From Opisthocomus hoazin (taxonomy: Eukaryota; Chordata; Aves; Opisthocomiformes; Opisthocomidae), in contig NC_134428.1 of assembly GCF_030867145.1 (NCBI RefSeq), forward strand, positions 7,130,001 through 7,194,000: a stretch of DNA of 64,000 nucleotides. The letters are read 5' to 3'. Shown piece by piece: positions 35,001 through 50,000 of this stretch. The position numbers were made by a program, and so were the translations under genes. Under the pieces are notes generated by a model that was not told the DNA's origin, did no database searches, and saw nothing but the letters and a program-made list of their open reading frames with translations. The stretch's first letter is position 1. Each line of letters starts with the position of its first letter.

Positions 35001-38000
35001 CCGGCGGGGGGAGGGGCGGCCGCGTGGCACTTTTGTTGCCGGCGGCAGCCGAAACCAAAACAAGGATTTACCGGTTTCAAAATAAACCAGAGTTTGGTTG
35101 GGATTAAGCTGTGGTCTTGAATGGTATTTTATTAATGTTTAGGATGGTTGAGTAGAAAGTATCCTTATTTGTTTTCTAGATATCGCTAAGCTGGAAGAAG
35201 CTGCAAGTGTGTTTGAGAATTTGAATTCAAATTAATCTTGACAGATTGGAGAAAGCATCAAATATTGGATGCAGTTCAATAGAAGCTGTTATCTGTTTGT
35301 ATACAGAATAAGGAATGATTGGCTAGGAAATACTTCTTTGGAAAAGGATGTGGGAATCATAGAATGGTTTTGGTTGGAAGAGATTTCAAAGATCCTATAG
35401 TCCAACCCGCCTGCCATGGGCAGGGACGTCTTTCATCTAGACCAGGTTGCTCAAAGCCCTGGCCAACCTGAACTTGAATACTTCCAGTGATGGGGTATCC
35501 ACAACTTCTCTGGGCAACCTGTTCCACTGTCTCACCGCCATCATCGTTAAAAAAAAAGAAAAAATTCTTCCTTATATCCAATCTAAATGTACACTCTTTC
35601 AGTTTAAAGTTGTTGCCCCTTGTCCTGTCACTGCAGGCCATGGTAAAAAGTCTCTCTGCATCTTTCTTATAAGCCCTTTTCATCTGTTGAAAGCCTGCTC
35701 TAAGGTCTCCCCGCAGCCTTCTCTTCCCCAGGCTGAGCAGCCCCAGCTCTCCCAGCCTTTCTTCCCAGCAGAGGGGTTCCAGCCCTCGGATCACTGCTGG
35801 GGCCTCCTCTGGCCCCACTCCCACAGCTGCAGCTCTGTCCTGTGCTGAGGGCTCCAGAGCTGGGCGCAGGACTCTTGGAGGGGGTCTCAAGAAAGCAAAA
35901 TAGAGGGGCAGCATCCCCTCCCTTGACCTGCTGGCCATGGTTCATTTTATGCAGCCCAGGAGAAGATTGGCTTTCTGGACTGCAACCACCAGTTGCCAGC
36001 TCATATCTAATTTGTCATCCACCAGTATCCTCAAGTCATTTTCTGCAGGAGACCCACTGTAGTATGTCACAGGCTGATAGTGAATTAGCAGTGCTGTGCT
36101 TCTGCAGTAAAAGCACACTTCATACAGACATGCATAAATGAAACTGTCATTTGTAAATTTATACTCAGTTGGCTCTGATGTGGCCTCAGCTGCACTATTG
36201 TATGCGGTTTGGGGTACTGCACTTCAAGAATGTTGTGGACTGTTTGGAGAGGTTCTTGAAGCAAGCCATGAAAATGGTCAAAGGTATGGAAAAGAAGACC
36301 TGGTGCTTTTCCAGTATCTGTACTGGTACCAAAAACAAACAAAAAAACCCTTTCACCACCCCCTGCCCCCGCCCCCAGTTAATGTTTTGCTAGCTGTTTA
36401 TAAAATATTGCTCTTATAAAACTTTGGGTGTTTATTCTCATTTCAGTGACCACTTAAAAACTTGTAAGTGACATTCAAATAAGGTTTAAATTGTAAAATA
36501 TTTCATATTGAGTTTTTGCATGTACATCAAATGTGCTAAGAGTTTAAATGGACTGTTAATTGAAGGCCTGTGAAAAAGTGTAATTCAGTTCTGTGAGTTA
36601 AGTGATAAAAATAGTGTGAGTCGTAAAATAATGCTGTACTGCCCTCTGCTGTGTCTTAAGACATGTACCTCTTAAGAAATGCCAGTGGTTCAAAAGAAAT
36701 AGCAAGTACATTTTCTTTTTTTTTTTCTTGTGCTCCCACATTTTTCAATTTATGAAGGAATGGATTTAGAAAACATTATGTAGTTTGTGGCATAGTGTTC
36801 TCTTAAGTTTTATGCAGAAACTGTTAGAAAAAAAGTCCATGGATTTGCAAGTGTTGCTGACTGCAACAGATTGAAATCTGGAATACAAGTAAACGTTCCT
36901 GTTTCTGGCAGGAGATGGAATGGGAGGTTGCAGTTGAGCTGTGGGAGTTAGTAGCCAGTCAGATGTTGCAAGGCAGCAGGAGCTAGAGTTAGGGGTTTGT
37001 AGCTGAGATTAAAAGTCAGGAGACCAAGCCAAGGCTTAGTACTGGAGACGTGACCAGAGAGGACAGCAATAAGCACAACGGGGGCTTACTTTCATTGAGA
37101 GATAACAAAGACCCTTGTTTCATCTTGCTTCATCTCAGAACTGTTTTGCAGACAATGCTCAGCCTGCTAGAGATGATCAACAACAGGCCCATTCAGATCC
37201 CTTCTGGCACAGCATACAGATATTTTCAGTTCTCCTCCTGCCCCTCTTTGTCTTTGTGGTAAGCCCTATGGTCCAGCATACAAGCCGGAATGATGCGGCA
37301 TTAGGCTGGTGAAAGGAATCTTCATCAGTTATAGGAAACAGCAGCACAGATTCTGCTGCCTGATCTCCTGATTTCAAGTTTCTGTGTTGTCACTGGCCCC
37401 TTCTGAACAGCCCTGAGTCGACAGAGTGTGCGGGCAACCTTCACTGAAAGGCCCGTCATGCGACCCGGATGTCAGCCAGTTAGGGAGAGTGAGAGGCGTG
37501 GGTACTGTCAGCCTCTCCGCAGCCGTAGTGGCGATTGGGTGAGATTGAAAGCTGCCTTAGGCGGTTGTTTGCTTGACTCCGGAAGTTACGCTTTTGCTAC
37601 GTGAATGATGTCAGGGGAACGTGGGTTAGCTTTTTCCGAGGGCAGTTCAGCCCAGTAACTGGTAAGCTCATTATTGTTACGACAGCGTTTTTGCTAAAAC
37701 ATGCTAAAACATGAGCTCTTGTAAAATATATAGTTTAACCCAGTATTTTGGTTTATAGGTCTTAATACAGATAAATAACAAGACATATATTTGAAATAGA
37801 TTACAGCATAATCTATAGTGTTGTATGTTAATGTCAGTGTTTTCAGTTTTAGTCTGTTGCAGTGCTTCAGGGATGTGTCAGGGTATATCATATCTCCTTG
37901 TACCTGGAGATGAGAAAGCCTGAGTCAAAATTCAGTTGCTTGGAATAACAACGAGTATGCATTTTAGGAACTGAGCTTCAGTAAACGCTACAGCTTAAAA

Positions 38001-41000
38001 AATGAACTTTCTCCTCCGTAGTCATTCTGACATAACTCTAATTCCCATTAACTTTTTTCTAGAATTCCTGCTTTTTAAATTCTGTGCTATTTTAGCTCAT
38101 GATTTTAGGATTGTTTGATGGTAACTTTGTAACCATTAATGAGATGCAGAAAACATCAATAAAATGTAATTTTTGTTTCTTTCCACCTGAACTACCTTAG
38201 TGACAGGCCCAGTGATGTGTATATTTTGATCCTGACACTTGTGGATCTGTGGAGAGATGCATATTACCCATGCTTTTTAAAAATCTCTCTTCTGTCCGAT
38301 TCCTGATGTTTGGTACATATGCATAAGGAGCCAGAGAAAAGCTGTGGGACTCTGTTGGGAAGGTGTAAAGGACTGGTGTCTTTGCAGTGTTTCACATACT
38401 GGGGACTAAGTGCAAATTCTTTTCCTACAAGTCACAAACAGATTTGCAATGAGTATCGGATGCCATGTGGTGGTTAGACTCTTGCGGCTTGCAAAAATAC
38501 CTTCAGTGAGAAGTCTCTTCATAGCTTTGCAACATTGTTGTCAATGTAAAATGTACATCTGAATTATAATTTAGGCATTGTGCAGTACTGATGTTTTTCT
38601 AAACTGACGGCTGTGTTCATAAGGGACTTCACAATCCTGCTGAAATTCAGGGTGAATGTGCAGAAGCCAACCTTGGAGAAAGCATTTAAAGTGTTTAAAA
38701 GCTTTGGTATAGATGAGTATTTCTAGTTAAAATGTAATTACCTTCCTTCTGGTTTTGTTTTTATTTTATTTTATTTTTAAAGTACTGTTAACTGAAGAAA
38801 GCTAATGCTTGTGCATTTTACTTTAGGTGATGTGGAGAATGGGGAGGGGCATGAACATGTTGTTCATGCGGTGGAATTGATTCCCAGAAGATCTGACCTT
38901 CCTTACAGGTACGTGTCAAATATGGTTTTCTTAAAAGAACAAGAAAAATCTTCACCCTGTAGCTGCCAACTTGTTCCCTAGTGCATAGCTACTCAGTACT
39001 GGAGAACAAACTATTCATCAGGGTACTTTTGCAAGTGTTTGAAAAGACAAATGCAAAAGCGAACACTTCCCTTTTTGCATAGTTTCATATATTGAACTTT
39101 TCCTAATTATCTTCAAGTCACTTAGTCATGTCAAGTAACAGGTAGACTTAGCCTTCTGGTTTTGAAAATAGGTTTTGTGTTGGTTTTTATGTTTTTTACT
39201 GTGTTCTCTGTGCCCTGTTGATTTGGGTCTTTTTGAGTGTATTCGTAAATCAGACTCACAACAGATACATTAAAGGATAATTAAGCATAAGTTGATTGTG
39301 GGTGAATATGATGACAATTCTAGTTTCTGGAATGCTTTTTTCTTAAGTTTTGAATTCAGGATTTTGTTTTCATTTATTGATGATATTGTACTTTTATGAC
39401 TAGAGTGGAAGTCAGTCCTCCAGCTCAAGTGAATACTTTAAGCAGTATGTTGCCTTCAGCCACTGTGCCAGAATCCATGACAATTCGTAAGTACTAGATT
39501 GATGGCATTAACTTTGAAAGTCCTATAGCTCTTCATTTCTATTTTTATTTCAGTAAGATCTGTTTAGAGAGGAGGCATACAGCACTTCATTTCTGGTATG
39601 CTGGCCACATCAGAAATGATTGCTCTAAAATGATTTTTGAATTGGCAGATCCCAGGTTATGGTTCATTGCAACTGGTATGACATTAACTTCCCTTTCCAC
39701 AGGGAAGCTAATGTCACCCTGATACTAGGTGTGGCTTGAGTAGTTAAATGAACAATAAGGATTTAATTTGATTAATATCTTTAAATCTCTACAAGCTCTG
39801 AAAACACTAATGGTTGGTTCTGATGCGATCTTCCCTATTTTGCCTGCTTTCATCAATGCCTAGTGGGAAACGAACCACAACAAACCCAGAGCTCTGTACG
39901 CTCAGTCAGTACTTTTGACATGGAAATCTACTCCAGACATAAATATGGGCTTTTGTAAGCGAAAACTTCAGTTAAGATTAAGGTGGAGGACAGTCACATT
40001 TTCAGTGATCTTAGGAGTTGAGGTGGACAGGATAATGTAGCCTTTGCTGTAGAGAGATTAGTAGAAGTACTAATCTCGACACAAGGAGGATATTTTTTAC
40101 AGTGAGCATGGTGAAACACTTGAACAGGTTGCCCAGAGAGGTAGTGGAGGCCCCATCCCTGGAAACATTCAAGGCCAGGTTGGAGGGAGCTCTGAGCAAC
40201 CTGGTCTGGTTGAAGATGTCCCTGCTCATGGCAGGGCGGTTGGACTAGATGACCTTTAAAGGTCTCTTCCAACCCAAACCATTCTATGATTCTAAGTATG
40301 GGCAGTTTGTTTCCCCCATCTTTCATCTTTTTTCTTCACATAAACTTGTAGAACACAGACTTGGTTCTTAAACTGACTAGCTGTCTAAACAGGTAAGCCA
40401 GTACGTTTTTGTTTTCCTCACTGTACAGAAAGTTCTGTAACTGAACTGGTTGGTATGGCTTTGTTCCTGAAGCTCTGGGGTGTGTGTTTGTCTGTTTCTT
40501 TTTATGAATCTAAAGATGTGCAAATTTTTAATACTGATATCTGGGAAGTTAGAAGTGATGCTGCCAAAATTCTTTTCTGAAATTGATGCATGAAATTATC
40601 AAAATTAGTGAACCCTTAGGATATTCTAATCTCATGTTCTAATGTCATGTTCAAACAATATCTTTGTCAACATATGTTAAATGAAATAGACCATTTATTT
40701 TCGCTGGGTACTGTTTCAGGCTCTGTCATGGGTCTGCTGACTGAGCTTCACAAAGCTGAATAATCCTGTCTTACAAAGTGCCTCGTGCAGTGGGATACTA
40801 GTTTGAGACTTTCAAGGGACATAGTTGAAGGTGTGGGTGGAGTTACTATTGATAGTTAGTGTGGTACTTCAGTCACTGGATATTCTCTGCGTATATTATT
40901 AAAGAATCATAGAATCATAGGTTGGAAAAGACCTCTAAGATCATTAAATCCAACCGTCAACCCAAGATCGTCATGCCTGCTAAACCATATCCCGAAGTGC

Positions 41001-44000
41001 CACATCTACACATTTTTTGAACACCTCCAGGGATGGTGACTCAACCACCTCCCTGGACAGCCTCGTCCAATGTCTGACCTCTCTTTCAGTAAAGAAACTT
41101 TTCGTAACATCTAATGTAAACCTCCTCACGCTCCAGCAACTCAGTGTCCTTCTTGTACTGAGGGGCACGAAACTGAACACAGTACTCGAGGTGTGGCCTC
41201 ACCAGTGCCGAGTCCAGGGGCACGGTCACCTCCCTACTCCTGCTGGCCACACCACTCCTGATCCAAGCCAGGATGCTGTTGACCGCCTTGGCCACCTGGG
41301 CACACTGCTGGCTCCTGTTCAGCTGGCTGTCGACCAGCACCCCCAGGTCCTTTTCTGCCGGGCAGCTCTCCAGCCACTCCTCCCCAGGCCTGGAGCGTTG
41401 CGTGGGGTTGTTGTGACCCAGGGGCAGGACCTGGCACTTAGCCTTGTTGAAACTCATACAGTTGGCCTGGCCCCATCGATCCAGTCTGTCCAGATCCCTC
41501 TGCAACATATGCTACAATATGGTAGTGTACATACAATATTACTACAATGTCCTTTTGTTCTTCAATTCTCTTTAATTTTATTTTTAAGTAATAGACTTTT
41601 TATGGGAATCTTGCTGATTTATTGCACTCTATTGATAATTTTATTATTTCGTAGGCGTATTAGGTACCAGTAGGGGTCGCAATTGGTCTCCTTCAGTTGC
41701 TCAGTTAGTTCCTATGTGTAGTTAAGACAGCTGTAAAATAGAAAGTGAATCTTGAGATTTTCAGTTCTTGATACTTAGCAATTTATAAATGAAATGAACC
41801 ACAGGATCAACAGAAGCATACACACTATCAGTAGTTTCCTATTTCAGAGAAGGCTTTGGTGGAAGGGAGTGGGGAAGCATGTCAAAACAATCTATAAAGC
41901 CAGTAGAACACTTAGTAAATAATCGAAATATCATTATAATAAAAATTCAGCTGACCATACATATAAGCTAATACCTTTATAATAGCTGATCCCAGTTACA
42001 TTCAATAAAAATGCTTTTTGCAAGTTTGTTAATGGTCTTAGATTCTCCATGCAGTTAGAATAGAGTGCTATGACAAAGCCAGACACTGAAGCTCTTTTTC
42101 TCTGTTGCAGTTAGCAGAAGAATTACTAAATGGTGAGGCTTATAGCTTGGTTGTATAGCAACTAATTCTAACACATCAGACAAGAAAGATGGAATGCAAT
42201 ACTGCAATGAGAAAAGCTGTGACTGGATTTTTGTGCTGCTTCTGAAGACAAAGCCTGAAATGAATTTTTTTTTTTTTAATGTATTAATGTATTTAATGTA
42301 TTTTTTTTAATGTATTCTTTTCCTGCGCTGTTTCTAATTTACTAGTATAGCACTAACCTTTTCTCTGTTCTTTTGATGTGCAGGCTAGAAAATTATGTTG
42401 TGAGAAGCTGTAGTTTAAGATTTCTGCGATTTTGAATGATTTTCCTGAATTTATGTCCCATACCTAAAGTCTAGGTTAACTTAGAAGCAGATACATCTCA
42501 AAAAAATACTAATACCACTCAAGAAATCCTAATCCACAGAGTTTTGCTGTGTATGTTAGACATAGTTTGAAAACTTGCCCTACTTTACAGATCGTTGTGT
42601 CTTATAACCAATTTTGTAAAGAATTAAGTTTGTCAGAAGTCTTATGCTTAGCCACCTATTCCATTATGCCTTTTTTCAGTTTTTAAAAAAATTGTATTTA
42701 TTTCATCATATTTGAATCACAAACGACTTTATCTTTGCTCCAGTTATTGTCACTGGAAGATTATAGTTTCAGCATTGTTTTACACCAGAAAAGTCTGCCC
42801 ACCAGCACAAGTCTCCCCATTTTGTTTTTCCGGTGGAAAAAAAGGAAGTTCCAAAACTTTCATTTTAGAAAGATGCTACTTGTGCACTTCTTTACAAGTT
42901 TCTTTGATTATAGTGCTATTTTTAGTAAATAATTAGGAACTTAGTTTTTCTACTATAATTTTCCTCAGTTTTTAAAGTTGAGCTTAACCACAAAGGTTAG
43001 CAAAGGTTGTAGCACTGTATATTATTCCATATTTTTTCAGATATTTTTGAGGAAGCCCCCAGTTTTTCATGGTCGCTGAAGAACTTTACTGCATAATCAA
43101 ACCTACATATTATATTTTTATCCTGACTGTGTAAGTAAATAAGGTGTTTTTGTGCTTTCTCTGTCCTCTGAATAGCTTCTGACCTGTTCTGTAACTTGGT
43201 TGCCACCGGCTGCTGACAGGTACTAAATTTTTGTGGCTTCTCTGAAAGCACAGCTGTCGAAAGAGAGTATATAAATTTCATTGCTGAGAAAAAAAGCTGC
43301 AATTCATCTTACAGATGTTTTTTTGATCAGGACCCTTCTGTGCGGTAGAAGACCAACACCCTATTGTCTAATTTGTTTCCTACTAAAATTTGCCCTATTA
43401 ATAGTGACATGGCAGGATAATATTTACGAGATTTTGGAGCACTAAATAAAGCCTTAGTAGCCAGTGTTCATGCAGGCAGCTTAGGGAGCATGTCTTTAAA
43501 GGTCAGACTTCTGATTTAAGATGTAACTAGTCTGCTGAAAGTTTTATTTGTCTCTGAAAATATCTGTGTAAATTCGCACTCAAGAAAATAAAAAAGAAAA
43601 AAATCATTCCTGTAGACTGCTCCCAGCCCACCCTGCTATTCTGTCTGCAGGATTGCAGAGGAGTGCTGCATGACCTTGGGCACACTGAGAGAGGATTTCA
43701 TTTGCAGCTCATTCTCTGTAACAGGTGATTGCAAATCGTACTTGTCTGATCCTTGGCTAAACAGCAGAAGAGTTGTGAAACTTACGGCACTTCTGGAGGT
43801 TGCTGGAAAATTGACATGTGTTTCTTAAAGCATGGCACTTTTTTATATATTTGGTGATCCTAATGTGACCTTTTAAAAGCTTTGTAGAAGCTACGTTCTG
43901 TATGTAGTACGCAAGTGAACTAAAAATGTTAGAGAGCAAATATTTGCTGTAGGCATTACAGGTTAATTTCAACAATAGAAGATGATTTTTGGTGTTTTAA

Positions 44001-47000
44001 AAAGTGATGTTTAATATGAAGAATTTAATTAGCACATTCCTTGATTTTTACGTTATCATTTTTTACTGATAAAGAAAGACCTGGATTGAAATTACTGGTT
44101 TGCACATGGAATTCTTTTTTTAAAAAGTTGTTGCAAAAATATCTCATAAGATTATATAATGTGAAAGACTTCACTAGTTGTCTTACTATATCTGTCTGTG
44201 CAACTGATTATCACCAGCTTTAGATATGTCAGCATTGAATGCTGATTCTTAATAACAGTAGTGTATCTCTTTCCGTTAATGTTACTTTACAGAATGTAAG
44301 TAACGTATCATGCACAAAGCAGTTCAGAAGTAGGACATTAACATCAAACAGTTTTCTGAAGTGGGTATACTTGCCCATCATCCCACTGTTGTATTAAAAG
44401 AAAAAAAAAAAAGAGGGGGAGAAATATTGAGGTTGCAAGGTTCAGAAAATGCCAAATTCATGGTTGCTGCTACAACCCTGATTTTCATTTTGTTATTTAT
44501 TCCTTTTTCTAATCTGCCCAATGAATGAGACAGAAGTCTGCTGAAAAAATTAGGTTATGATCATACACCGATCTCAGGGGCAAGCACACAGACAAAAGCT
44601 TACGAACTGTGGATGTTCTGGCAGATTTGAAGTGAACCTGCTGCAGTGTATGATACTGGATTTACTTTGTTTGCTTTCAGCTGACTGTTCTGACATGCTG
44701 CTAAAATTTTTCAAGAAGCATAAGTGATACTAAGAAATTACAGGTTTTTTAAAGTTTTGAATGTTATGCCTGAATTAAATAGGGTTGTGTCCTTTTAGTT
44801 CTATTCTGCTACTTGCGTCAAAAGATCATGAAATTAAAGTTTCTGATTTTTTTTTTCTTGATAAATTTTTATTTATGTAATTACACTAGTGAGTGTTTGA
44901 CTGCTTCATATTTAATGTGGATGGAGAGGTTAAGAAACTGTTGTTGATAAACTATATAGTTCTCATGTTTGTTTTGAGTAATTGATAGAAAATAGAGTCC
45001 TTAATACTCATCACTTCAGGAAGAAGTAACATAGGTGTAGCAATGAAGCAATATTACTGCCAGGGTAAGCACAGGCTGTACAAGCCTTCTTGGAACCCTG
45101 GGCTCTCAGCCCAGACTTGTTGTTGGTGTTGATGCTTTCTTCCACATCTCAGTGCTATCTGTATTTGAACTAAATTAGCAAGAAATAATGAGCATGAAGT
45201 GTGTTTGCTTTTGTGGTCCTAAATTGAGCATAGATGTCTGTCCTATATGTGATAATGAAATTTGGAGTTTCTGCTTTGCTGTGTCTCTACAGTATTGTCA
45301 ATTCCATAACTCGGAAAAAATGAGACAAATGGAAATAAAAAGCATTTTAACATCTTTTATTTCAAGAGGCTTTTTTCTTCTCCTTTTATGCAAACCGTGG
45401 TCTTAAACAGAATCTTGCTTTCATGATCTGCTTGCTTACACGTGTGTTGGAGAGGGGCATGAGAGAAGACGGGATTTCAACTCTCTACTCATGCAGAAGA
45501 TTCTGGGTGGAATAAGGGAAAGGAGTTTAAGTTATTAGGCAAGTTAAGGTTATAGTTTGAATAGGCTGGTAAAATTGGAAAAATTGAGAATTCATAATAG
45601 CTCACTGTTTAAATGTTAATAGGTTGGTACACATGTAAACAGACTGACTGTGCATACAGACAATTATTGCAGAGTAGTCATAAGTGCAGAGCCAGTGCTA
45701 CAATAACTTTTCTGAGCAGCAACGGCTTTAATTTATTCGGTCAGAAAAATAATAGCAATTTACTCAGATCACGCATTATCATATTTTAATGGCACTCTTG
45801 AAATATTTAAAATGCCGTTGGCGTGATGCTTTCTTGAGGAGGATTCTGAATTCAGCTTTATAGTTAAAGATTTTTCTTTTGTTATGGAGTGTTACTGTAC
45901 TGAAAGCTTACTATGGATGCTTTTTGCTTGTGTTGTATATTTGTACAAGCTTGAACACTTATTGGATTATTCTATTTTTCTGATCCTTAGAACTATTTTT
46001 TTATTTCACAGATGGTCTGATGGATTGTCGTCCATTTTCAAAACACTAGTGTGTTTTCTTTTTCAGGACTGTTACAACCCACCAATTTTCCACTGCCAAA
46101 AAACCCCACCAACAAACTGCAAAATAACCCAAACAATAAACCCTCAAAACTCCCAGCCTTTCCAACCTGCCCTTGAAGTGGCAGTGTCTCATCATGACCA
46201 AGAGTATGCTAGTAGTGAGATGAGTTCCGTGATCACAGAGTTTGATATTTTATGGAGAAGTGTAATGCTTAAATCTCAGAATGTAGGGTTTGGTGGGTGG
46301 TGGGGTTTCCCCCCCACCCCGGCCCCGCTAGTCAATAGAAGGTATTATAGACCATCTTTTAAAAAATAGTCATGAAAATAGCGGAGCACAGCATATTTTT
46401 TCATATATAATCTTTCCACTCTAAGTTTTTCTACAGTTGCTACGTAAATTGCAGTGGTTACCTCGTCACTTCAGTGCAATATGAACTTTACTCTTGCCAA
46501 AAACGATATTCCACCTTTTATGCTTCATCCTTATTGACTGAAAAGGTGTTCTGTTCTGCCCTGACTGCTTGGCTGCCACGTGCCTTGTGCCAGCAGCAGT
46601 ATTAAACTCAACAGTAAGATGACTTGGCAACTGCTTGTCTGAAAAGTAGCCCAACAGAAAAAAAAAAAAAAACCAAACAAAAAACCACCAAAACAAACCA
46701 ACCAACCAGTTTTGAGCTGGATCAGCTCCTGCTAGGACGCTCTGTGCATATAAACACCAGTGTCAGAACAAGGGGGATGGTGGCAGTGATGGGTAAGGCA
46801 AGCTGGAATGTCTCTTTTGCTGAAAGCACAGCCTTAGGAAGACTGACTACAGTAGCCATGTGATCACAGCTTTGGTTTTGAATGTGAGTAAGATTATCGA
46901 GGGAGAAAGCAGAAGTCTCCAGAGACTGATTGATTGATTTAATGTATGTTAGTATTTAAGATCTACAATTTTCACTTTTGGCTTTTCTGCAAGATTTGGT

Positions 47001-50000
47001 TTTGGTGGTTTTTTTGGTTTTTTTTGATAGCTGTATTGAGAATTCATATAAAGATGCAAAGTTACTGTAGAAAAATGATTATTCTTTCTCTGCTGAATTA
47101 ATGGAGTGCAAAATCCCTCTAATGACCTACTTAAATGTTTCTTGCTAATATCAGTTAATTCTCAAGCTGTAATGTGGAATGGGTAGGAAAATAATTGTCT
47201 ACTTTTTCCATGGCCAAAGAAGCCGAAATATTTTGGGAAAAATGTAGCATGAAGAAATTGGGTTGGCTGATTTCACGTGATCAAGGGATCCTTTCCGAAT
47301 CCTGCAAGGGGGGATTTAGCAGCAGCTTGCCAGTGCCAGACTGGAATGGTGATGTCTGCACTGACTGATATGTTTGAATGACGTAGTAAAAACTTTGGCA
47401 TTTTGACCAGTTCTGTCAGTATATTTTTCAGTAAAAGCACAAAATATTTGCTCACATCTGCTTTGAATACTTGTGGAACAGAATTGGCTGATTTATTATA
47501 CATAAACATAGGAGCATTTCATTTAACTGTTGGGAGGGATGTTTTAATGTAATTGCATCACTGCAGAAGCCCTCATAAAATTATTGATGAACATACGTGA
47601 AATTGTTAATGATTTTTTATTTTAAATCTAGTTTAGGACATGTATCCATCCTGATGTTTCCTAGAAGCCATTCAAATCTTCAAATATCTGTTGTATTTCA
47701 TGTATTCATGCAAGATCTGGAGGTCAGAATTTTTTTTAGATTAGGTGATCAAGTCCTAATATTTTTCTGTAAATTTGTCATAAATAGTACAGCTGTACAG
47801 CTATATGGCAAAACCTTTATAATAGCACAGAGACTCCAGGTGAGGCAGCACTTTGAGCTGACACTTTCCTATATGGTATTCAGTTAAACCTAACCCTAAA
47901 AAAGTCTGTAAAAATTCTAAAATTGTCATAATTCTTTTAAAAAATTTTATTCTTGATGTAATGACAAAGTATTTTTTTGAGATATTTATAGGAAATAAAG
48001 AGGTTCTTACAGGAAATTACAAGATTCAGAAATCCCATCGTCCTGAAGACGGTCTTAAGACTGAGCTTGAGAAGAAATGCCATGAAGAAGCAATGACATT
48101 ATCTCTACTCTGGTCTCACTGTAATAGTTATAAATTCTGACACACGATATATAGCAAGGAAAACAAGCGATTTAAAGAAGTTAAACAAGGAACAATGTGT
48201 CTCATTCATATGCATGTAGTGAAAAGGTGTATTGTCCCATATGTCTGCGGTTAAAACAGAACAGCTGCAGCTGCAGGCAAACTTGTAAACATTTCTGTTA
48301 AAGATGGATGCAGACTAATTGATCTGAGCAATACTTCTGATACTGTGTTAAATAATACCAGTTTTGAAAGATTACTCAAATTAGTGATGATATTAAGAGC
48401 ATTTTTATGTGCTTTGCTGAATAGCAGATTGTGTTGGCATCACCTTAAGCATGTTGCTGAATTAGTGCCACTATGTACATGACTTTTAGATCTGAGATGA
48501 GCAAAAATACACAAGGAAATTAATCTTCTTTGTCCTTTCTGTTTAGATGAACTTCGTCAAGCCATCGTGGCCATGATGAATAGAAAGGATGAACTGGAAG
48601 AACAGAATAGGTAGTTTCCTTTTTCCAGTCAAGAGACACTACGATCTAAAAAAATCTGTTCTCTAATACAAGCTGTCCTTTGTGTAAAGATATGCATAAT
48701 CTTTGTGTAATCTTATTGATGCATATATTATTTTTTCTGTGGAAGATAAGCTTAATACTTCAATCTTCAGCTGTTGATACTGAAGAGTAATGTTTGCCGG
48801 TCACCTTTTTCCTTTGAATCACGTATAACTCTTTGTATCTTGGGAGCTTTTGCCAGTTGTAGTTTTCTTACAACCAAAACTTATAGCCAAAAGATTTTCA
48901 AGATCTTTTAGGACAGCTTTCCAAATGAGTAAAAGTTTGTCCTTATACAAATATTCAGAATATTTCCTTTTTTCCACTTCTGGTGCAGGAGTGGTATAGG
49001 GTGACTAACAAAGTTATGCTGAAAGTGGCTGTCGTGTGTCTTTATGTTCACTTGGGGCAAAACGATGGTGTAAATGTAAAAATGATAAGTTGCTTATTTA
49101 AAATGCTATCAAACCTACTTTGTATTTATTTAGTCTATTGGACCACATAATTAGATGAATGAAAATGCAAATGTATTCAAGACAGTGTTGTTATGCTGTA
49201 GTAGGGCTATTTTGGCAGTTTACATTTTTCAATAGATTGATTTTTTTATTTTTAATGTCAAGACTACCAACTGATCCTATTTTCTTGCCTCTTGTCCCTC
49301 CCACTCCCATAATTGCAAGTTATTGCCCCATTCAGCTTTGCAATTTTTTTGGCAGAAGGTCCAGGATGCGTTGGGTTTTACCGTTATGCATCATGCTGAC
49401 TTTGCTATCTCATCAAAGGTTTTACCCAGAAGTCTATGACAGTGTTCTCAGAGACAATACCTCTGCCAGTCTCCTGCTCTTGCTAGTAAATATATTGCTT
49501 ATAGATTATTCCTGAGATGTGTAGACTTGCACTAAAGCACTGAAACCAAATTCTAAGCTGTTTTCTATAATAAATGCTTTCTACATGGTGGTACAGTAGA
49601 TAATAGGTTGTGCTTTGGATGAGATTGTAATATAAATGAAGAGTAAGCACTTAAAACTGTTTTGATTAGGTCCTTTCTTCTTGTAGCTTTTCATATCTTT
49701 GTGCAGTCAAATCAACTGAACTTGTTACATTAAATAATGAAACTTTGGGATGACATTAATGGTATCTTTCAGGCAACCTACTCTGTGATTCGTAGAGTAT
49801 CTTCTAAATACTAGGTAGTGTTTGCAGTGTTCTAACAGGGGCTGCTGCCTTCTTTCAGGTCTCTGAGAAATCTGCTTGATGGAGAGATGGAACATTCTGC
49901 GGTGCTAAGGCAGGAATTGGACAACTGGAGAAGGAAAGCAGCAGAACAGGAAGAGCGACACGCCACAAAAGTCCAAGCCTTGGCACGGTAAGAAGTCCTG

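Noticed and set aside
45884..46369. 161-codon open frame, and an acceptor-like site at about 46065
   Set aside because: The sequence is low in complexity (Asn/Pro/Lys from AAC and CCA runs) and closes soon in the SNX29 phase.
47888..47900. Telomere-like CTAACCCTAAA
   Set aside because: A single unit with no array; chance match.
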